Program-made: the position numbers and the translations under genes | The notes under the pieces: generated by a model | What the model was told of the DNA's origin: nothing | The model's input: only the letters and a program-made list of their open reading frames with translations | Database searches by the model: none | NCBI RefSeq assembly: GCF_003664185.1 | Contig: NZ_RCCS01000005.1 | Span: 186,001-250,000, forward strand | DNA length: 64,000 bases | Direction of reading: 5' to 3' | Source of the DNA: Tenacibaculum discolor | GTDB lineage: Bacteria; Bacteroidota; Bacteroidia; Flavobacteriales; Flavobacteriaceae | Shown here: piece by piece, positions 32,151 to 42,271 of the stretch | Layout: every line of letters starts with the position of its first letter | Position numbering within the stretch: position 1 is the stretch's first letter

Positions 32151-33911
32151 ATGAAAATTATTTCTTCCCTTGGAGAAATTACTTCCAAGGCTAAAGATGC
32201 CTTTAAACGATTTCCTATAACCCTTTCATGGGCAATAGTAGGTACGTTATTTACTTTATTTACGATTGAAGCAAATACTTTTGACAATGCTTTTAACGGT
32301 AAGGTTATTTTAATTTTTATTCTAGGAATAAGCTGGTTAATTGCTACTCGTTTTTTTGAAGAACAGTTTAAAAAAGACAATACCTGGGTATTCTTACTAA
32401 CTCTCGGTTTTCTACTCTTATTTTATTTTAGTGTTGATATTGATGGTTCAGAGATTTATCAAAACTCTATCACCCGTTTTGTGCTTTACTTTATAACTGG
32501 GCATTTACTTGTAATGGTCGCTCCTTTTGTATTTAGTTGGAATAAATCCGCTTATTTTAATTATTTAAAATCTGTTTTTATAGCACTCTTTAGAAGTTTA
32601 TTTTTCTCCCTGATATTATATTTAGGTATTGTGTTAGCATTACTCGCTATAAAACACTTGTTTAATGTTGATTTTAAAGGAGATCGTTTTTTTCAGGTTT
32701 TTGTGCTTTGTATAGGAATTGTAAATACATGGATTTACCTTTCTGATTTTCCTAAGGATGTTCATAACCAACTTGCTATTAACTACACCAAAGCTTTAGA
32801 GGTACTGGTTAAGTATATCTTAATTCCATTAGTAATTTTATACCTCATCATTTTATATGCCTATAGCTTAAAAATAGTAATCAATTGGAACTTACCTAAA
32901 GGATGGGTTTCTTATTTAGTTATTGCTCTTTCTTTTTTAGGATTTATCGTTCAAATACTTATCAACCCTATTCAAAAAACCATAGATTCTCGCACAATTA
33001 AAAAATTTCATCCTTGGTTTTATTATTTGTTATTACCTTTAATAGCCTTGCTTTTTATCGCTATTTTCAGGCGTATTAACGAATATGGCATTACCGAAAA
33101 CCGTTATTTCGTATTTATTTTAGCTTGTTGGATCTTAGCCATGACCTCATACATACTTTTTAGTAAACGTAAAAAAATTAAGGTCTTTCCTTTTAGTTTA
33201 GCTGTTATTTCTTTTCTTATTTCTTTTGGTTTTTGGGGTGCTTTTTCTGTATCTTCTAAAAGCCAAGTTAAACAATTTGAAAAAGTATATACTGATATAA
33301 AAAGTACTAATTTTTCAACCACTTTTGAAAAGAAAAATCAATTACGTTCTATTATTAGGTATTTAAATAATAAACATGAGTTAGATAAAGTAGAAAGTGT
33401 TTTAGGCTATAATCCAAAAACAGTATTTAAAACCGAAAGTAATTGGCAACTACAAAATAAATTAATGGATAGTTTAAATATTAAAGTAACTAACAATCCT
33501 TATAAAGGATACCAAAACTATTACTATAATGTTGATGAACAAAACTTAACCATTAACACCAAGAACTACGATATTTTAAAAAAAATATTTCTTAATAGTT
33601 ATAATAAAGAAACTACAATTCAAGAATATCGTTTTTATTTAAGTGAAAAACTTAATACTATTAAAGTTTTAAAAGGTGATACTTCTATTGGTGAGATTGA
33701 TTGCTCTAGTATGATTAAAAAACTTAAATCCCAAGAAAAGAATTACAATATATCACCTAATTTAATGACAGTTGAGCATCATTTTAAAACACTAAGTGTA
33801 AAGTTTATTTTCAAAAGTATTAGCTTATCAAAAATAGATGATGATGCTACCGAAAATTATTTATCTAACGCTGATATCTATGCTTTAATTAAAGAAAAAA
33901 ATGCTGAATAA
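32151..33911 (+). CDS. DUF4153-like polytopic membrane protein
   Basis: The 586-residue protein has about ten to twelve membrane helices in its first 370 residues (for example ITLSWAIVGTLFTLFTIEANTF, VFLLTLGFLLLFYFSV, LFFSLILYLGIVLALLAI, WYYLLLPLIALLFIAIF-like segments). A soluble, extracytoplasmic or cytoplasmic tail of about 200 residues follows. The arrangement and RINEYGITENRYFV are characteristic of DUF4153 proteins, whose function is unknown. I start at ATG 32151 (MKIISSLGEI) instead of TTG 32142. The 3' end overlaps the exonuclease gene by 11 bp, indicating an operon. Confidence 0.85.
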   Translation: MKIISSLGEITSKAKDAFKRFPITLSWAIVGTLFTLFTIEANTFDNAFNGKVILIFILGISWLIATRFFEEQFKKDNTWVFLLTLGFLLLFYFSVDIDGSEIYQNSITRFVLYFITGHLLVMVAPFVFSWNKSAYFNYLKSVFIALFRSLFFSLILYLGIVLALLAIKHLFNVDFKGDRFFQVFVLCIGIVNTWIYLSDFPKDVHNQLAINYTKALEVLVKYILIPLVILYLIILYAYSLKIVINWNLPKGWVSYLVIALSFLGFIVQILINPIQKTIDSRTIKKFHPWFYYLLLPLIALLFIAIFRRINEYGITENRYFVFILACWILAMTSYILFSKRKKIKVFPFSLAVISFLISFGFWGAFSVSSKSQVKQFEKVYTDIKSTNFSTTFEKKNQLRSIIRYLNNKHELDKVESVLGYNPKTVFKTESNWQLQNKLMDSLNIKVTNNPYKGYQNYYYNVDEQNLTINTKNYDILKKIFLNSYNKETTIQEYRFYLSEKLNTIKVLKGDTSIGEIDCSSMIKKLKSQEKNYNISPNLMTVEHHFKTLSVKFIFKSISLSKIDDDATENYLSNADIYALIKEKNAE

Positions 33912-34617
33912 ACTTAACCTACAAAACATCTTGTTTTTAGATATCGAAACGGTTCCTGAAGTAGAATTTTTTACTGATTTATCTACTGAAATGCAAGAGT
34001 TATATGCTTTGAAAACACAATACCAACGTAAAGATGAATTTACTCCTGAAGAGTTTTATCATCGAGCTGGTATTTGGGCTGAGTTTGGAAAAATAATCTG
34101 TATTTCTGTAGGGTATTTTGTAGAACGTAAGGGAGTAAATCAACTTCGGGTTACTTCTTTTTATGGTGATAATGAGCATAAACTTTTGGTTGATTTTAAA
34201 AATTTATTAGATACACATTTTAACCATCCAAACCATCTATTATGTGCGCACAACGGTAAAGAATTTGATTTTCCATATATAGCACGACGTATGATTATCA
34301 ATCGAATTGACTTACCTAGTAAACTCAATTTATTTGGAAAAAAGCCTTGGGAGGTTCCGCATTTAGATACTTTAGACCTATGGAAATTTGGCGATTATAA
34401 ACACTATACTTCTTTAAAATTACTTACCGCTATTTTAGGAATTCCATCACCCAAACAAGATATTGATGGTAGCGAAGTTGCTAATGTTTATTACCAAGAA
34501 AAAAACCTATCGCGTATTGTCGAATATTGCGAACGAGATACCGTAGCGGTAGCTCAACTTTTATTACGGTTTTTAAATAAGCCTTTATTGGAAGATGCAC
34601 AAATAATCCGTGTATAA
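33901..34617 (+). CDS. Predicted 3'-5' exonuclease (PolB-like DnaQ superfamily)
   Basis: The 238 residues carry the DEDDy exonuclease motifs: Exo I FLDIETVPE, Exo II region HNGKEFDFPYIARRM, and Exo III YCERDTVAVAQLLLRF. This is the PolB-associated exonuclease-like family (PF10108 type), found as a stand-alone protein in Bacteroidota and proteobacteria. Catalytic acidic residues are intact, so nuclease activity is likely, but substrate (DNA or RNA) is unknown. It overlaps the DUF4153 gene upstream. Confidence 0.9.
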   Translation: MLNKLNLQNILFLDIETVPEVEFFTDLSTEMQELYALKTQYQRKDEFTPEEFYHRAGIWAEFGKIICISVGYFVERKGVNQLRVTSFYGDNEHKLLVDFKNLLDTHFNHPNHLLCAHNGKEFDFPYIARRMIINRIDLPSKLNLFGKKPWEVPHLDTLDLWKFGDYKHYTSLKLLTAILGIPSPKQDIDGSEVANVYYQEKNLSRIVEYCERDTVAVAQLLLRFLNKPLLEDAQIIRV

Positions 34618-34692
34618 GCAAATTCTTTTCGAGTTATGTTCAAAATTTTAAAAAAAATGTAAGAAAACACTATTTATTGTTGTCACATATAT

Positions 34693-34700
34693 TATATTTG
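34693..34700 (+). promoter_or_regulatory. -7 element of the DUF2798-EVE-MarR operon
   Basis: TATATTTG matches TAnnTTTG, 22 bp upstream of the DUF2798 ATG. TGTCA occurs on both sides (34681-34685 and 34701-34705), a possible direct-repeat operator. Confidence 0.55.
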
Positions 34701-34722
34701 TGTCATCATTAAATTTTTCGTT

Positions 34723-34953
34723 ATGACACTAACACAAAAACAAGCTACCTTAGCATTTGGTATTTTAATGGCCTTCTTTATGGCTTTGGCAATGTCTTTT
34801 ATCATGGTTCTCATAAACGTAGGTATGGTACCTTCCTTTTTTATACTATGGATGAAAAGCTTTCTAATTGGATTTCTCGTTGCTGTTCCTACTTCTATGA
34901 TTGCGGCACCTGTTTCGAAAAAATTATTGAAAAAACTCACATATAATGGATAA
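34723..34953 (+). CDS. DUF2798 small membrane protein
   Basis: This 76-residue protein has two membrane helices: TLAFGILMAFFMALAMSFIMVLINVGM and the second in FFILWMKSFLIGFLVAVPTSMIAAPVSKKLLKKL. The pattern (MA...MS..M...N.G....F...W..S...G..VA.P.S....P...KL) is that of DUF2798. No function is established. It overlaps the EVE gene by 8 bp and is first in a three-gene operon ending in a MarR-type regulator, which probably controls the operon. Confidence 0.88.
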   Translation: MTLTQKQATLAFGILMAFFMALAMSFIMVLINVGMVPSFFILWMKSFLIGFLVAVPTSMIAAPVSKKLLKKLTYNG

Positions 34954-35386
34954 CAAAAAACCTAAATACTGGATTATCACAGCTTCAAAAGAACATGTTA
35001 AAAATGGTATAAAGGGTGGCTTTGCTCAAGCTTGTCATGGTAAAGCAGCGCCTTTACAAAAAATGAAAACAAACGATTTTGTAATCTATTACTCTAGTAA
35101 ACAGTTTTTCAATAAAAAAGACAAATGTCAGGAGTTTACCGCTATTGGAAAGGTACAAAATGATACAGTTTATCCAATTGAAATATCTCCAAATTTTTGT
35201 CCTTTTCGTTTAGATATTAATTTTTTTAATGCAAAAGATATACCTATTTTGCCACTTATTAACGATTTAGAGTTTATAATAAACAAACAAAAGTGGGGGT
35301 ATCCTTTTCGTTGGGGGACATTAGAAATAAGTGAACCTGATTTTAAACTCATTTCAAGCCACATGCTTTATGAAGAACACCATTAA
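34946..35386 (+). CDS. EVE domain-containing protein
   Basis: The 146-residue protein is a PUA-like EVE domain: KYWIITASKEHVKNGIKGGFAQACHGKAAPLQKMKTNDFVIYYSSK, then FTAIGKVQND, and the C-terminal WGYPFRWGTLEISEPDFKLI. EVE domains read modified bases in DNA or RNA. The first strand (YWIITASKEHV) and the FRWG-like box form the aromatic cage. It is a stand-alone EVE, flanked by a DUF2798 gene (8-bp overlap) and a MarR gene (17-bp overlap). Confidence 0.92.
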   Translation: MDNKKPKYWIITASKEHVKNGIKGGFAQACHGKAAPLQKMKTNDFVIYYSSKQFFNKKDKCQEFTAIGKVQNDTVYPIEISPNFCPFRLDINFFNAKDIPILPLINDLEFIINKQKWGYPFRWGTLEISEPDFKLISSHMLYEEHH

Positions 35387-35813
35387 TTTTAACTTTGAAA
35401 ATCCAAATGAAAACCTAGGCTATTTACTTTGGCAAACTACTATGCTTTGGCAACGACAAATGAATAGAGCCTTAGATGAAATTGGATTAACACATACACA
35501 GTTTGTAATTTTAATGGCTTTAGCATGGCTTTTAAAAACTTCGGAAGAGGTCACTCAAAAAGAGATTGCTGATCACAGTAATACCGACAGAATGATGGTG
35601 TCTAAAATCTTACGAACATTACAAAAAAATAAACTTATAGAAAGAAAAGAACACAAAACCGACACAAGGGCAAAATGTGTTTTTTTAACGCAGACAGGAA
35701 TCGAAGTATTGCAAAAAGCTATCGACATTAAGACAGCTGCTAACAACCTTTTCTTTTCGAAACTAACAGATAAAAAACAATTTGCTCAACAACTGAAATT
35801 AATCATTGAATAA
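35370..35813 (+). CDS. MarR-family transcriptional regulator
   Basis: At 147 residues from ATG 35370 it has the MarR winged-helix layout: dimerisation helix GYLLWQTTMLWQRQMNRALDEIGLTHTQFVILMALAWL, HTH VTQKEIADHSNTDRMMVSKILRTLQKNKLIERKEHKTDTRAKCVFLTQTGIEVL, and the closing dimer helices. The frame is open back to 35331, but NTINFNFENPNENLGYLLWQ is the natural N-terminus. The gene is last in the DUF2798-EVE-MarR operon and is probably an autorepressor. Confidence 0.92.
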   Translation: MKNTINFNFENPNENLGYLLWQTTMLWQRQMNRALDEIGLTHTQFVILMALAWLLKTSEEVTQKEIADHSNTDRMMVSKILRTLQKNKLIERKEHKTDTRAKCVFLTQTGIEVLQKAIDIKTAANNLFFSKLTDKKQFAQQLKLIIE

Positions 35814-35843
35814 GTGTTATTCAACAAAGCAAGATTACATCGG

Positions 35844-37703
35844 CTAATCTTCCAACTTCATTGAAAGTTCAAACCAACGCTCTTCTTTTTCTTCTAAGCT
35901 TTCTATAATTTCTTGTAGTTCCAAAGATTTTTCATTGATATCATCCATCGCTATTTCTCCGTTGGTGAATTGCGCTTCTAATTTTACTTTCTTCTTTTGT
36001 AACCTTTCAATATCAACCTCTAGTTGACCAAACTCTCGTTTTTCGTTATAACTTAACTTTCCTTTTTTAGATGTTTTTTCTTGCTTTTCAGCTACTTTCT
36101 TCTCTTCTTTAGGTTCTGGTGGTAAAGAGCTTTCATATGCTCTGTAATCAGAGTAATTTCCTGGAAAATTTTCTACTTCTCCATTTCCTTTAAAAACAAA
36201 TAAGCCATCAACTATTTTATCCATAAAATAACGGTCGTGTGACACTACCATTAAGTTTCCAGGGTAATCCAATAAGAAACTTTCTAATACATTTAGGGTT
36301 ACCACATCCAAATCGTTGGTAGGCTCATCAAGAATTAAAAAGTTAGGGTTTTGAATTAAAACAGCACAGAGGTACAAACGCTTCTGCTCTCCTCCACTTA
36401 ATTTTTCGACAAAATCATATTGCTTTTTTCTATCAAATAAAAAGCGTTCTAATAACTGAGCTGCAGAAATTCTTCTTCCTTTGGTTAACGGAATTTCTTC
36501 TCCAAACTCTTTAATAACTTCTATTACTTTTTGTCCTTCTTTTATTTGGATTCCTTTTTGAGTGTAGTAACCAAATTTTACCGTTTCTCCAACAATTACT
36601 TTACCTCCATCTACAGGAATTTTGCCTGTTAGTATGTTTAAGAAAGAGGATTTCCCTGTTCCGTTTTTTCCGATAACTCCTATACGCTCTCCTCGTTTAA
36701 AAACATAGTCAAACCCATCTAAAATAACTTTATCTCCAAAGTTCTTTTTTAGTTTATGAAGCTCTACTATTTTACTTCCTAAACGCTCCATGTTAATTTC
36801 TAGCTGAACTTCATGCTCTTTTCTTCGTTGATGTGCTTTTTCTTTAATTTGGAAAAAGTCATCAATACGTGATTTAGATTTGGTAGTACGTGCTTTAGGC
36901 TGACGACGCATCCAATCCAATTCTTTTTTAAACAAGCTTTTTGCTTTGCTTAAGTTGGTTGCTTCTAAAGCTAATCGTTCTTCTTTGTTTTGAAGGTAAT
37001 ATGAGTAGTTTCCTTTGTATTTGTATAGTTTTCCGTTATCTAATTCTATAATCTCATTACACACACGTTCTAAAAAATAACGATCGTGTGTTACCATGAA
37101 TAAGGTTATTTTTTCCTTAGCGAAAAATGCTTCTAACCACTCAATCATTTCCAAATCTAAATGGTTGGTTGGCTCATCAAGTATTAATAAATCAGGTTTA
37201 TTAATTAGAATGATTGCTAACGATAGTCGTTTTTTTTGTCCTCCAGAAAGCTTTCCTACTTTTTGTGACAAATCATCAAGCTTTAACTTAGAAAGAATTT
37301 GCTTGTATTGTGTTTCAAAATCCCACGCATTATGCTGCTCCATCAACTCAAATGCTTTTTGATAGCTTTCAGTATCATCAGGATTTTGCAATGCTTTTTC
37401 GTACTGCTGAATAATTGGAAGAATAGTATTTTCTGTAGAGAAAATAGTTTCTTCTATAGTTAAGTCGGGATCCAAATCATCATCTTGTGCTAGATAAGCA
37501 ATATTAATTCCTTTTCTACTGATAACTTGGCCTTCATCTGGTGTATCTTTTCCTGCAATAATGTTTAAAATAGAGGTTTTTCCACTACCATTTTTAGCAA
37601 CAAAGGCTATTTTTTGGTCTTTATTAATTCCAAAAGAAATATCTTCAAATAAGACCTTTTCGCCATACGATTTTGCTATGTTTTCTACTGATAGGTAATT
37701 CAT
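35844..37703 (-). CDS. ABC-F family ATPase (Uup-like)
   Basis: The 619-residue soluble protein has two ABC ATPase domains and no membrane part. NBD1 has GKNGSGKTSIL-type Walker A (AKNGSGKTSI), the signature KLSGGQKKRLS and Walker B LLILDEPTNHLDL. NBD2 has GKNGTGKSSFL, KLSGGEQKRLY and FLILDEPTNDLDV. A charged linker and a C-terminal coiled coil (RLQKKKVKLEAQFTNGEIAMDD) are those of Uup-type ABC-F proteins, which act on stalled ribosomes or on DNA transposon excision. It is a single gene. Confidence 0.94.
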   Translation of the reverse strand: MNYLSVENIAKSYGEKVLFEDISFGINKDQKIAFVAKNGSGKTSILNIIAGKDTPDEGQVISRKGINIAYLAQDDDLDPDLTIEETIFSTENTILPIIQQYEKALQNPDDTESYQKAFELMEQHNAWDFETQYKQILSKLKLDDLSQKVGKLSGGQKKRLSLAIILINKPDLLILDEPTNHLDLEMIEWLEAFFAKEKITLFMVTHDRYFLERVCNEIIELDNGKLYKYKGNYSYYLQNKEERLALEATNLSKAKSLFKKELDWMRRQPKARTTKSKSRIDDFFQIKEKAHQRRKEHEVQLEINMERLGSKIVELHKLKKNFGDKVILDGFDYVFKRGERIGVIGKNGTGKSSFLNILTGKIPVDGGKVIVGETVKFGYYTQKGIQIKEGQKVIEVIKEFGEEIPLTKGRRISAAQLLERFLFDRKKQYDFVEKLSGGEQKRLYLCAVLIQNPNFLILDEPTNDLDVVTLNVLESFLLDYPGNLMVVSHDRYFMDKIVDGLFVFKGNGEVENFPGNYSDYRAYESSLPPEPKEEKKVAEKQEKTSKKGKLSYNEKREFGQLEVDIERLQKKKVKLEAQFTNGEIAMDDINEKSLELQEIIESLEEKEERWFELSMKLED

Positions 37704-37729
37704 TCTCTAAAATTTTATGCAAAGAAACA

Positions 37730-37757
37730 AAAAACCCGAGCAATTGCTCGGGTTTTG
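37730..37757 (-). terminator. Terminator after the BNR-repeat T9SS protein gene
   Basis: AAAACCCGAGC pairs perfectly with GCTCGGGTTTT around AATT; a minus-strand T run follows. It also lies upstream of the ABC-F gene. Confidence 0.88.
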
Positions 37758-37778
37758 TTATAATTAAAAGAAAAGCTA

Positions 37779-40700
37779 TTATTTCTTCATTAATTTAATG
37801 GTTTCTGATTTTTTACCATCGTTCGCCTCTAATAAATAAATTCCTGTTTTTAAATTAGAAACATTTACAGTACCATTAACTGTTTTTCCTGTTAATACAA
37901 CTCTACCAATTGTATTTGTTATTTTATAACTTACATTTTCGTTGCTTCCAAATTTTACAGTAACATTACTTATTGCTGGATTTGGGTATGCTGTTAAGCT
38001 CGATTTTGCTTCTCTATCTAATGGTTCAGCAAACTCATCACTTGTACCTGATACTGCTACTGAAGATGATGAGTTAACAATATTAACTGTATAATCTTCT
38101 ACTTCTCCATCTGCAAAAGTTTCACAAGCTGTTGATGCTCCGTTGTACTTCATAGATACACGCATTCTTGTTTGTCCTAATAACGCACTTGATGGAATAG
38201 ATATGTTTGCTGATCTATTTGCTGCTGTACTAGAAGAACCTAAAGATGTTTGTTCACTACTTTCAAAAGTTCCGTTACGGTTATAATCAATCCAAACCGT
38301 AAAATACTCAGTATATGAAGAACCACTAAATCCTGCACTTACAATGATTTGGTTTGTTGTTCCTTGAGTAACTGTTGCAACTTTATTCGTGAAATCACCA
38401 TACCCTCCATTTGCAGAAGTTGTATTTGTCATTCCTCCAAAAGAAACATAATCTATCCACTCATAAGTAACTCTATTTCCTTTTGAAGAACAATAACTAA
38501 CAACATTATCTAATGTAGTTACATTTACCGTATTACTTGCTGAAGAAATATTTCCTGCTGCATCTTTTGCTTTTACTGAGAAAGTATAAGCTGTATTAGC
38601 TGTTAACCCTGTTACATTGTAAGATGTTGTTGTAACAGTTGTTAATTTAGTTGCTCCTTGATATACGTCATATCCTGTAACACCTACATTGTCTGTTGAT
38701 GCTGTCCAAGATAAAGTTAATGTAGTTTGTGCAACGTTTGATGAAGCTAAACTACTAGGTGCAGTTGGTGCTTGAGTATCTGCTATTGCAGCTCCAATAT
38801 TTACTGTATAGTCTTCTACTTCACCGTAAGAGAATGATGCCTCACAAGCTGTTGGTGTTGCATTATACTTCATAACGATTCTCATTCTTGTTGCTCCATC
38901 TAAAGCTGAACTTGGTACTGTAAACGATGTGCTTACAGGAGTGTCTTTAGATTTAGCTTTTGTCCACACTGTTTCTCCTGCATCAGAAAAATCTCCATCT
39001 TGGTTGTAATCAATCCAAACACCATATCCTTCATCATAACTACTTCCTGTCCAAGTTGGTGTAATTGTAATTGTATTTGATTTTCCTTTTTCTAAATCTG
39101 TAGAAATTGCAGTATGATCAGAGTATCCATTTCCTCCTCCTGAAGAATTATCGATACTTCCTAATTGAACTCTTCCAATATATTCATCAGAAACACTATC
39201 TCCTTTAGAAGTACAATACGTAATTGTTGCTGCTGTAGTAGTTGCGTTTACGGTATTACTATCTCCTGAAATATTTCCTGCTGCATCTTTTGCCTTTACA
39301 GTAAAAGTATACGCTGTACTTGCTGTTAATCCGGTTACATTATATGAAGTAGTTGTTGAACTTCCTATTTTAGTTGCTCCTTGATATACATCATACCCTG
39401 TTACTGCAATATTGTCTGTTGAAGCTGTCCAATTTAACGTTAAACTTGTTGCTGTTATAGAGCTTGCTGCTAAACTAGTTGGAGCAGACGGTGCTTCAGT
39501 ATCAGCAGCAGCATTACTAGTAAATGAACCTGTAAACACTCCTCTACCGTATGTAGAAGCAATTACTTTATTTGTTGTATGATCTCCACTTACATTCCAA
39601 TAATCAAATGAAGTAACACTAACATCGCTCATTCCATTATATGCTTGATTCCAGTTAGGGTTTGCATCATTAAAATTAGATGTTGACCAAACTCCTAATT
39701 GAGTTGCTAAAATAGCTTCAGTTCTGTCTAATGGATTTTGTAAAATATCTCTTACAGGAATATTTGGTAGGTTTCCTTCTTTGCTTACCCAATTTGCTCC
39801 TCCGTCTGAAGTAGCCCAAACACTTGTTACCCCATAGTTATGTATTGTTACAAAAATATCATCTTCAGTAGCTCCAAATCTTACTGAAGATACCGAACCA
39901 ACAAAAGGTGTATTTATGTTTGACCATGTAGCATTAGAATTAGTAACATTTGTTAACTTTAATAGTTTACCATTCGCTAATCCTACAAACCATGCATTAT
40001 TTGTAAAAGGAGATGCTTGAAAAGCAGTTGGACTTGCGTCTAATAATGCATTTGTAATATTTCCTTTTGAATTTGATGCTACATTAATACTCAAAATTGA
40101 GTTAGCAGAACTTGTTGATGCATTTGATAATAGACGGTTTGCATCATTATCATACCCCATAGGGTTTACAAAATCTCCTGTGTTTTGATCACTTGATAAC
40201 GTTGTTGCTCCTCCTTGCTGTCTACCTAAACCATTCCAAGGTAAGCTAAACCTATATATTACATTATTTACATACGTAGCAATCATATAGTCTCCATCTT
40301 TATCAACGAAAGTGTAGAATCCGTCACCATCACTTAATTGAGTAGAGCTATTAATTCCTGCGACTGCATTTCTAAATGCTTGTGTACCGTTATCTTGTGC
40401 TCCTGCACTAAAAATTCCGTCAACATCTCCTGCTCCATCAGGACCAATACCTGCTTTTACAAACTGAGTTACATTATAACCTTTGTTTCTTACACTAATT
40501 GTACTTCCAGCATTTCCTGAATAATAGATTCCTCCATCATTACCGAATAATATTTTAGAAGAGTCATTATTTCCAAAAGCCATTGAGTGTTGATCTGCAT
40601 GAACATTTTGATGACCAAAACCTCCGTACCAGTGTGATAATTGAGACCAAGAAGAACCTCCGTTTGTGGTTTTAAATAAGTCGATACCTCCAACATATAC

Positions 40701-42035
40701 AATATTATCATTTGTTGGATCTGCTTCAATTACTAAGTCATAAAACGCTTGTCCTCGACAAAAATCGTTTGCCGAAATGTTTGTATCTGCATCATTTGGT
40801 AATGATGTTGCGCTTGCTGTTGAAAAAGCATTTGTTGTTTTATAAATATGAACAGGCGCTGTACTTGTTGTTCCTTGTGTTAATGCATAAATCTTATTTG
40901 CATCAGTAGCAGAAGGTTCAATTTCTACTCTATTAGATTCAGTTAATGGAGATGCAGCTGCTTCTGTCCAAGTACCTCCATTTGTTGAGCTAAACACTCT
41001 ACCTCCACCTTCTCCTAAGGCAGAAGCAATAGTACCCATCCATAAAGTATTGTTAGCACTTACCTCTAAATCATTAGCTATATAATAATAGTCTTTTCCT
41101 CCAAAAGTATACTTCATATTAGCAGATTCTATTCTACTCCAATTTGCCCCGTTATCTGTAGAACGATATAATCCAGCAGATTGTAATCCTAACCAATTTC
41201 TAGGACTAGAAGAATCTCCGTACACGTGTGCTCCTACTGCAACGAATAATTCTGTTGAAGTTCCATTATCCCATGCTAACACATCGTTTACGAAATGAAC
41301 TCCTGATAAGAAAACATTACTTGCATTATAATTAATAATTGCATCTCCTGCTGCTGGTATATTAACAGCATTCCATGTTGTACCTCCATCGGTAGTTACA
41401 TAAACACCGTTTCCTACCACATCACCTGCTGTGTATTGTTCTCCTGTACCTACATACCATCTGTTAGAGTTTCTTGGATCTACTGTAATAGAAGTTACAG
41501 ATAAATTCCCTGGTACGTTTTGTACTCTTGTCCATTGTGAGTTAGCATTACTGATATCAGTATTTTTCCATAAACCTCCACTTACTCCACCTGCATATAC
41601 AGTATTATTTGTAGCGTCATTTGGATCAAATAAAACAACTCTTGTACGTCCTCCTACATTATTAGGCCCTCTTTCTGCCCAAGAATTTCCATTGTCTCCT
41701 GGACTTTTTTGTTGTGCTCTCTTTTTCAACAGATCTTCTCTCAATCCTGCTAAACTTCCATCTTCCATTTTTCCTGTAGCTGGATTCATGGTGAGTAACT
41801 GCATTTGATCAAAATACCTGTTAGGTGGTAACCCTCTAAGTTTTCTTTCTTTTTTCCCCCATTTTAACGATTCATTTAAAGGACTTTCCTTTAAAAAAGT
41901 ACTATGTACTTTACGTTGTTCGGCCAGTTTATCAGCAACATCTTGCTTTTTAAGATAATCTGAACCAATAATTGAAACTGCTGCAACAGACAGACCTCCA
42001 ATTAGAAATTTAAACTTTTTGTTCATTTGAATCAA
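37779..42035 (-). CDS. T9SS-secreted BNR-repeat protein with FN3 and GEVED modules
   Basis: This 1418-residue secreted protein begins with a signal-like helix (KFKFLIGGLSVAAVSIIG). Residues about 90-860 form a sialidase/VPS10-like beta-propeller with repeated GGxTW/GGSSWSQ motifs (Asp/BNR boxes: TTDGGTTWNAV, STDNGANWSRI, TTNGGSSWSQL, TSDGGANWVSK). Then come FN3, GEVED (about 935-1082), FN3, GEVED (about 1182-1328) and a C-terminal sorting domain (SLTAYPNPAISNVTVKFG ... GIYLLEANDGKKSETIKLMKK) for export by the type IX system and surface attachment. Catalytic function is unproven; such propellers bind or cleave glycans or protein. Start may be at the inner ATG 42026 (MNKKFKF). Confidence 0.9.
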   Translation of the reverse strand: MIQMNKKFKFLIGGLSVAAVSIIGSDYLKKQDVADKLAEQRKVHSTFLKESPLNESLKWGKKERKLRGLPPNRYFDQMQLLTMNPATGKMEDGSLAGLREDLLKKRAQQKSPGDNGNSWAERGPNNVGGRTRVVLFDPNDATNNTVYAGGVSGGLWKNTDISNANSQWTRVQNVPGNLSVTSITVDPRNSNRWYVGTGEQYTAGDVVGNGVYVTTDGGTTWNAVNIPAAGDAIINYNASNVFLSGVHFVNDVLAWDNGTSTELFVAVGAHVYGDSSSPRNWLGLQSAGLYRSTDNGANWSRIESANMKYTFGGKDYYYIANDLEVSANNTLWMGTIASALGEGGGRVFSSTNGGTWTEAAASPLTESNRVEIEPSATDANKIYALTQGTTSTAPVHIYKTTNAFSTASATSLPNDADTNISANDFCRGQAFYDLVIEADPTNDNIVYVGGIDLFKTTNGGSSWSQLSHWYGGFGHQNVHADQHSMAFGNNDSSKILFGNDGGIYYSGNAGSTISVRNKGYNVTQFVKAGIGPDGAGDVDGIFSAGAQDNGTQAFRNAVAGINSSTQLSDGDGFYTFVDKDGDYMIATYVNNVIYRFSLPWNGLGRQQGGATTLSSDQNTGDFVNPMGYDNDANRLLSNASTSSANSILSINVASNSKGNITNALLDASPTAFQASPFTNNAWFVGLANGKLLKLTNVTNSNATWSNINTPFVGSVSSVRFGATEDDIFVTIHNYGVTSVWATSDGGANWVSKEGNLPNIPVRDILQNPLDRTEAILATQLGVWSTSNFNDANPNWNQAYNGMSDVSVTSFDYWNVSGDHTTNKVIASTYGRGVFTGSFTSNAAADTEAPSAPTSLAASSITATSLTLNWTASTDNIAVTGYDVYQGATKIGSSTTTSYNVTGLTASTAYTFTVKAKDAAGNISGDSNTVNATTTAATITYCTSKGDSVSDEYIGRVQLGSIDNSSGGGNGYSDHTAISTDLEKGKSNTITITPTWTGSSYDEGYGVWIDYNQDGDFSDAGETVWTKAKSKDTPVSTSFTVPSSALDGATRMRIVMKYNATPTACEASFSYGEVEDYTVNIGAAIADTQAPTAPSSLASSNVAQTTLTLSWTASTDNVGVTGYDVYQGATKLTTVTTTSYNVTGLTANTAYTFSVKAKDAAGNISSASNTVNVTTLDNVVSYCSSKGNRVTYEWIDYVSFGGMTNTTSANGGYGDFTNKVATVTQGTTNQIIVSAGFSGSSYTEYFTVWIDYNRNGTFESSEQTSLGSSSTAANRSANISIPSSALLGQTRMRVSMKYNGASTACETFADGEVEDYTVNIVNSSSSVAVSGTSDEFAEPLDREAKSSLTAYPNPAISNVTVKFGSNENVSYKITNTIGRVVLTGKTVNGTVNVSNLKTGIYLLEANDGKKSETIKLMKK

Positions 42036-42218
42036 TTTAAGTTGAATAATTAAGTTTTTTATTTCCTAATTCTTTTACAATTCTACCTTTTCTTTATCTT
42101 TTATACCTTTTGAATAGACTCATTTTAACCCTTTACAAACTAACTTTTAATAGTTTAGCCACCCCTAGCTAAGTCAAAGATTTTATTCTCAATGGTATTT
42201 TACAATTTAAAACAAGCA

Positions 42219-42245
42219 AAAGCCTGAGTAAAAAACTCAGACTTT
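42219..42245 (-). terminator. Hairpin after the M4 metalloprotease gene
   Basis: AAAGCCTGAG pairs with CTCAGACTTT (one C/A mismatch) around TAAAAAA. On the minus strand a TTTT and further T-rich stretch follow. Similar in sequence to the hairpin at 45789-45816. Confidence 0.65.
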
Positions 42246-42271
42246 TGTTTTTCTTTAATGTTTTTAAAAAC

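Noticed and set aside
40338-41808. Several plus-strand frames inside the BNR-repeat gene
   Set aside because: They are antisense to a secure long coding region and low in complexity.
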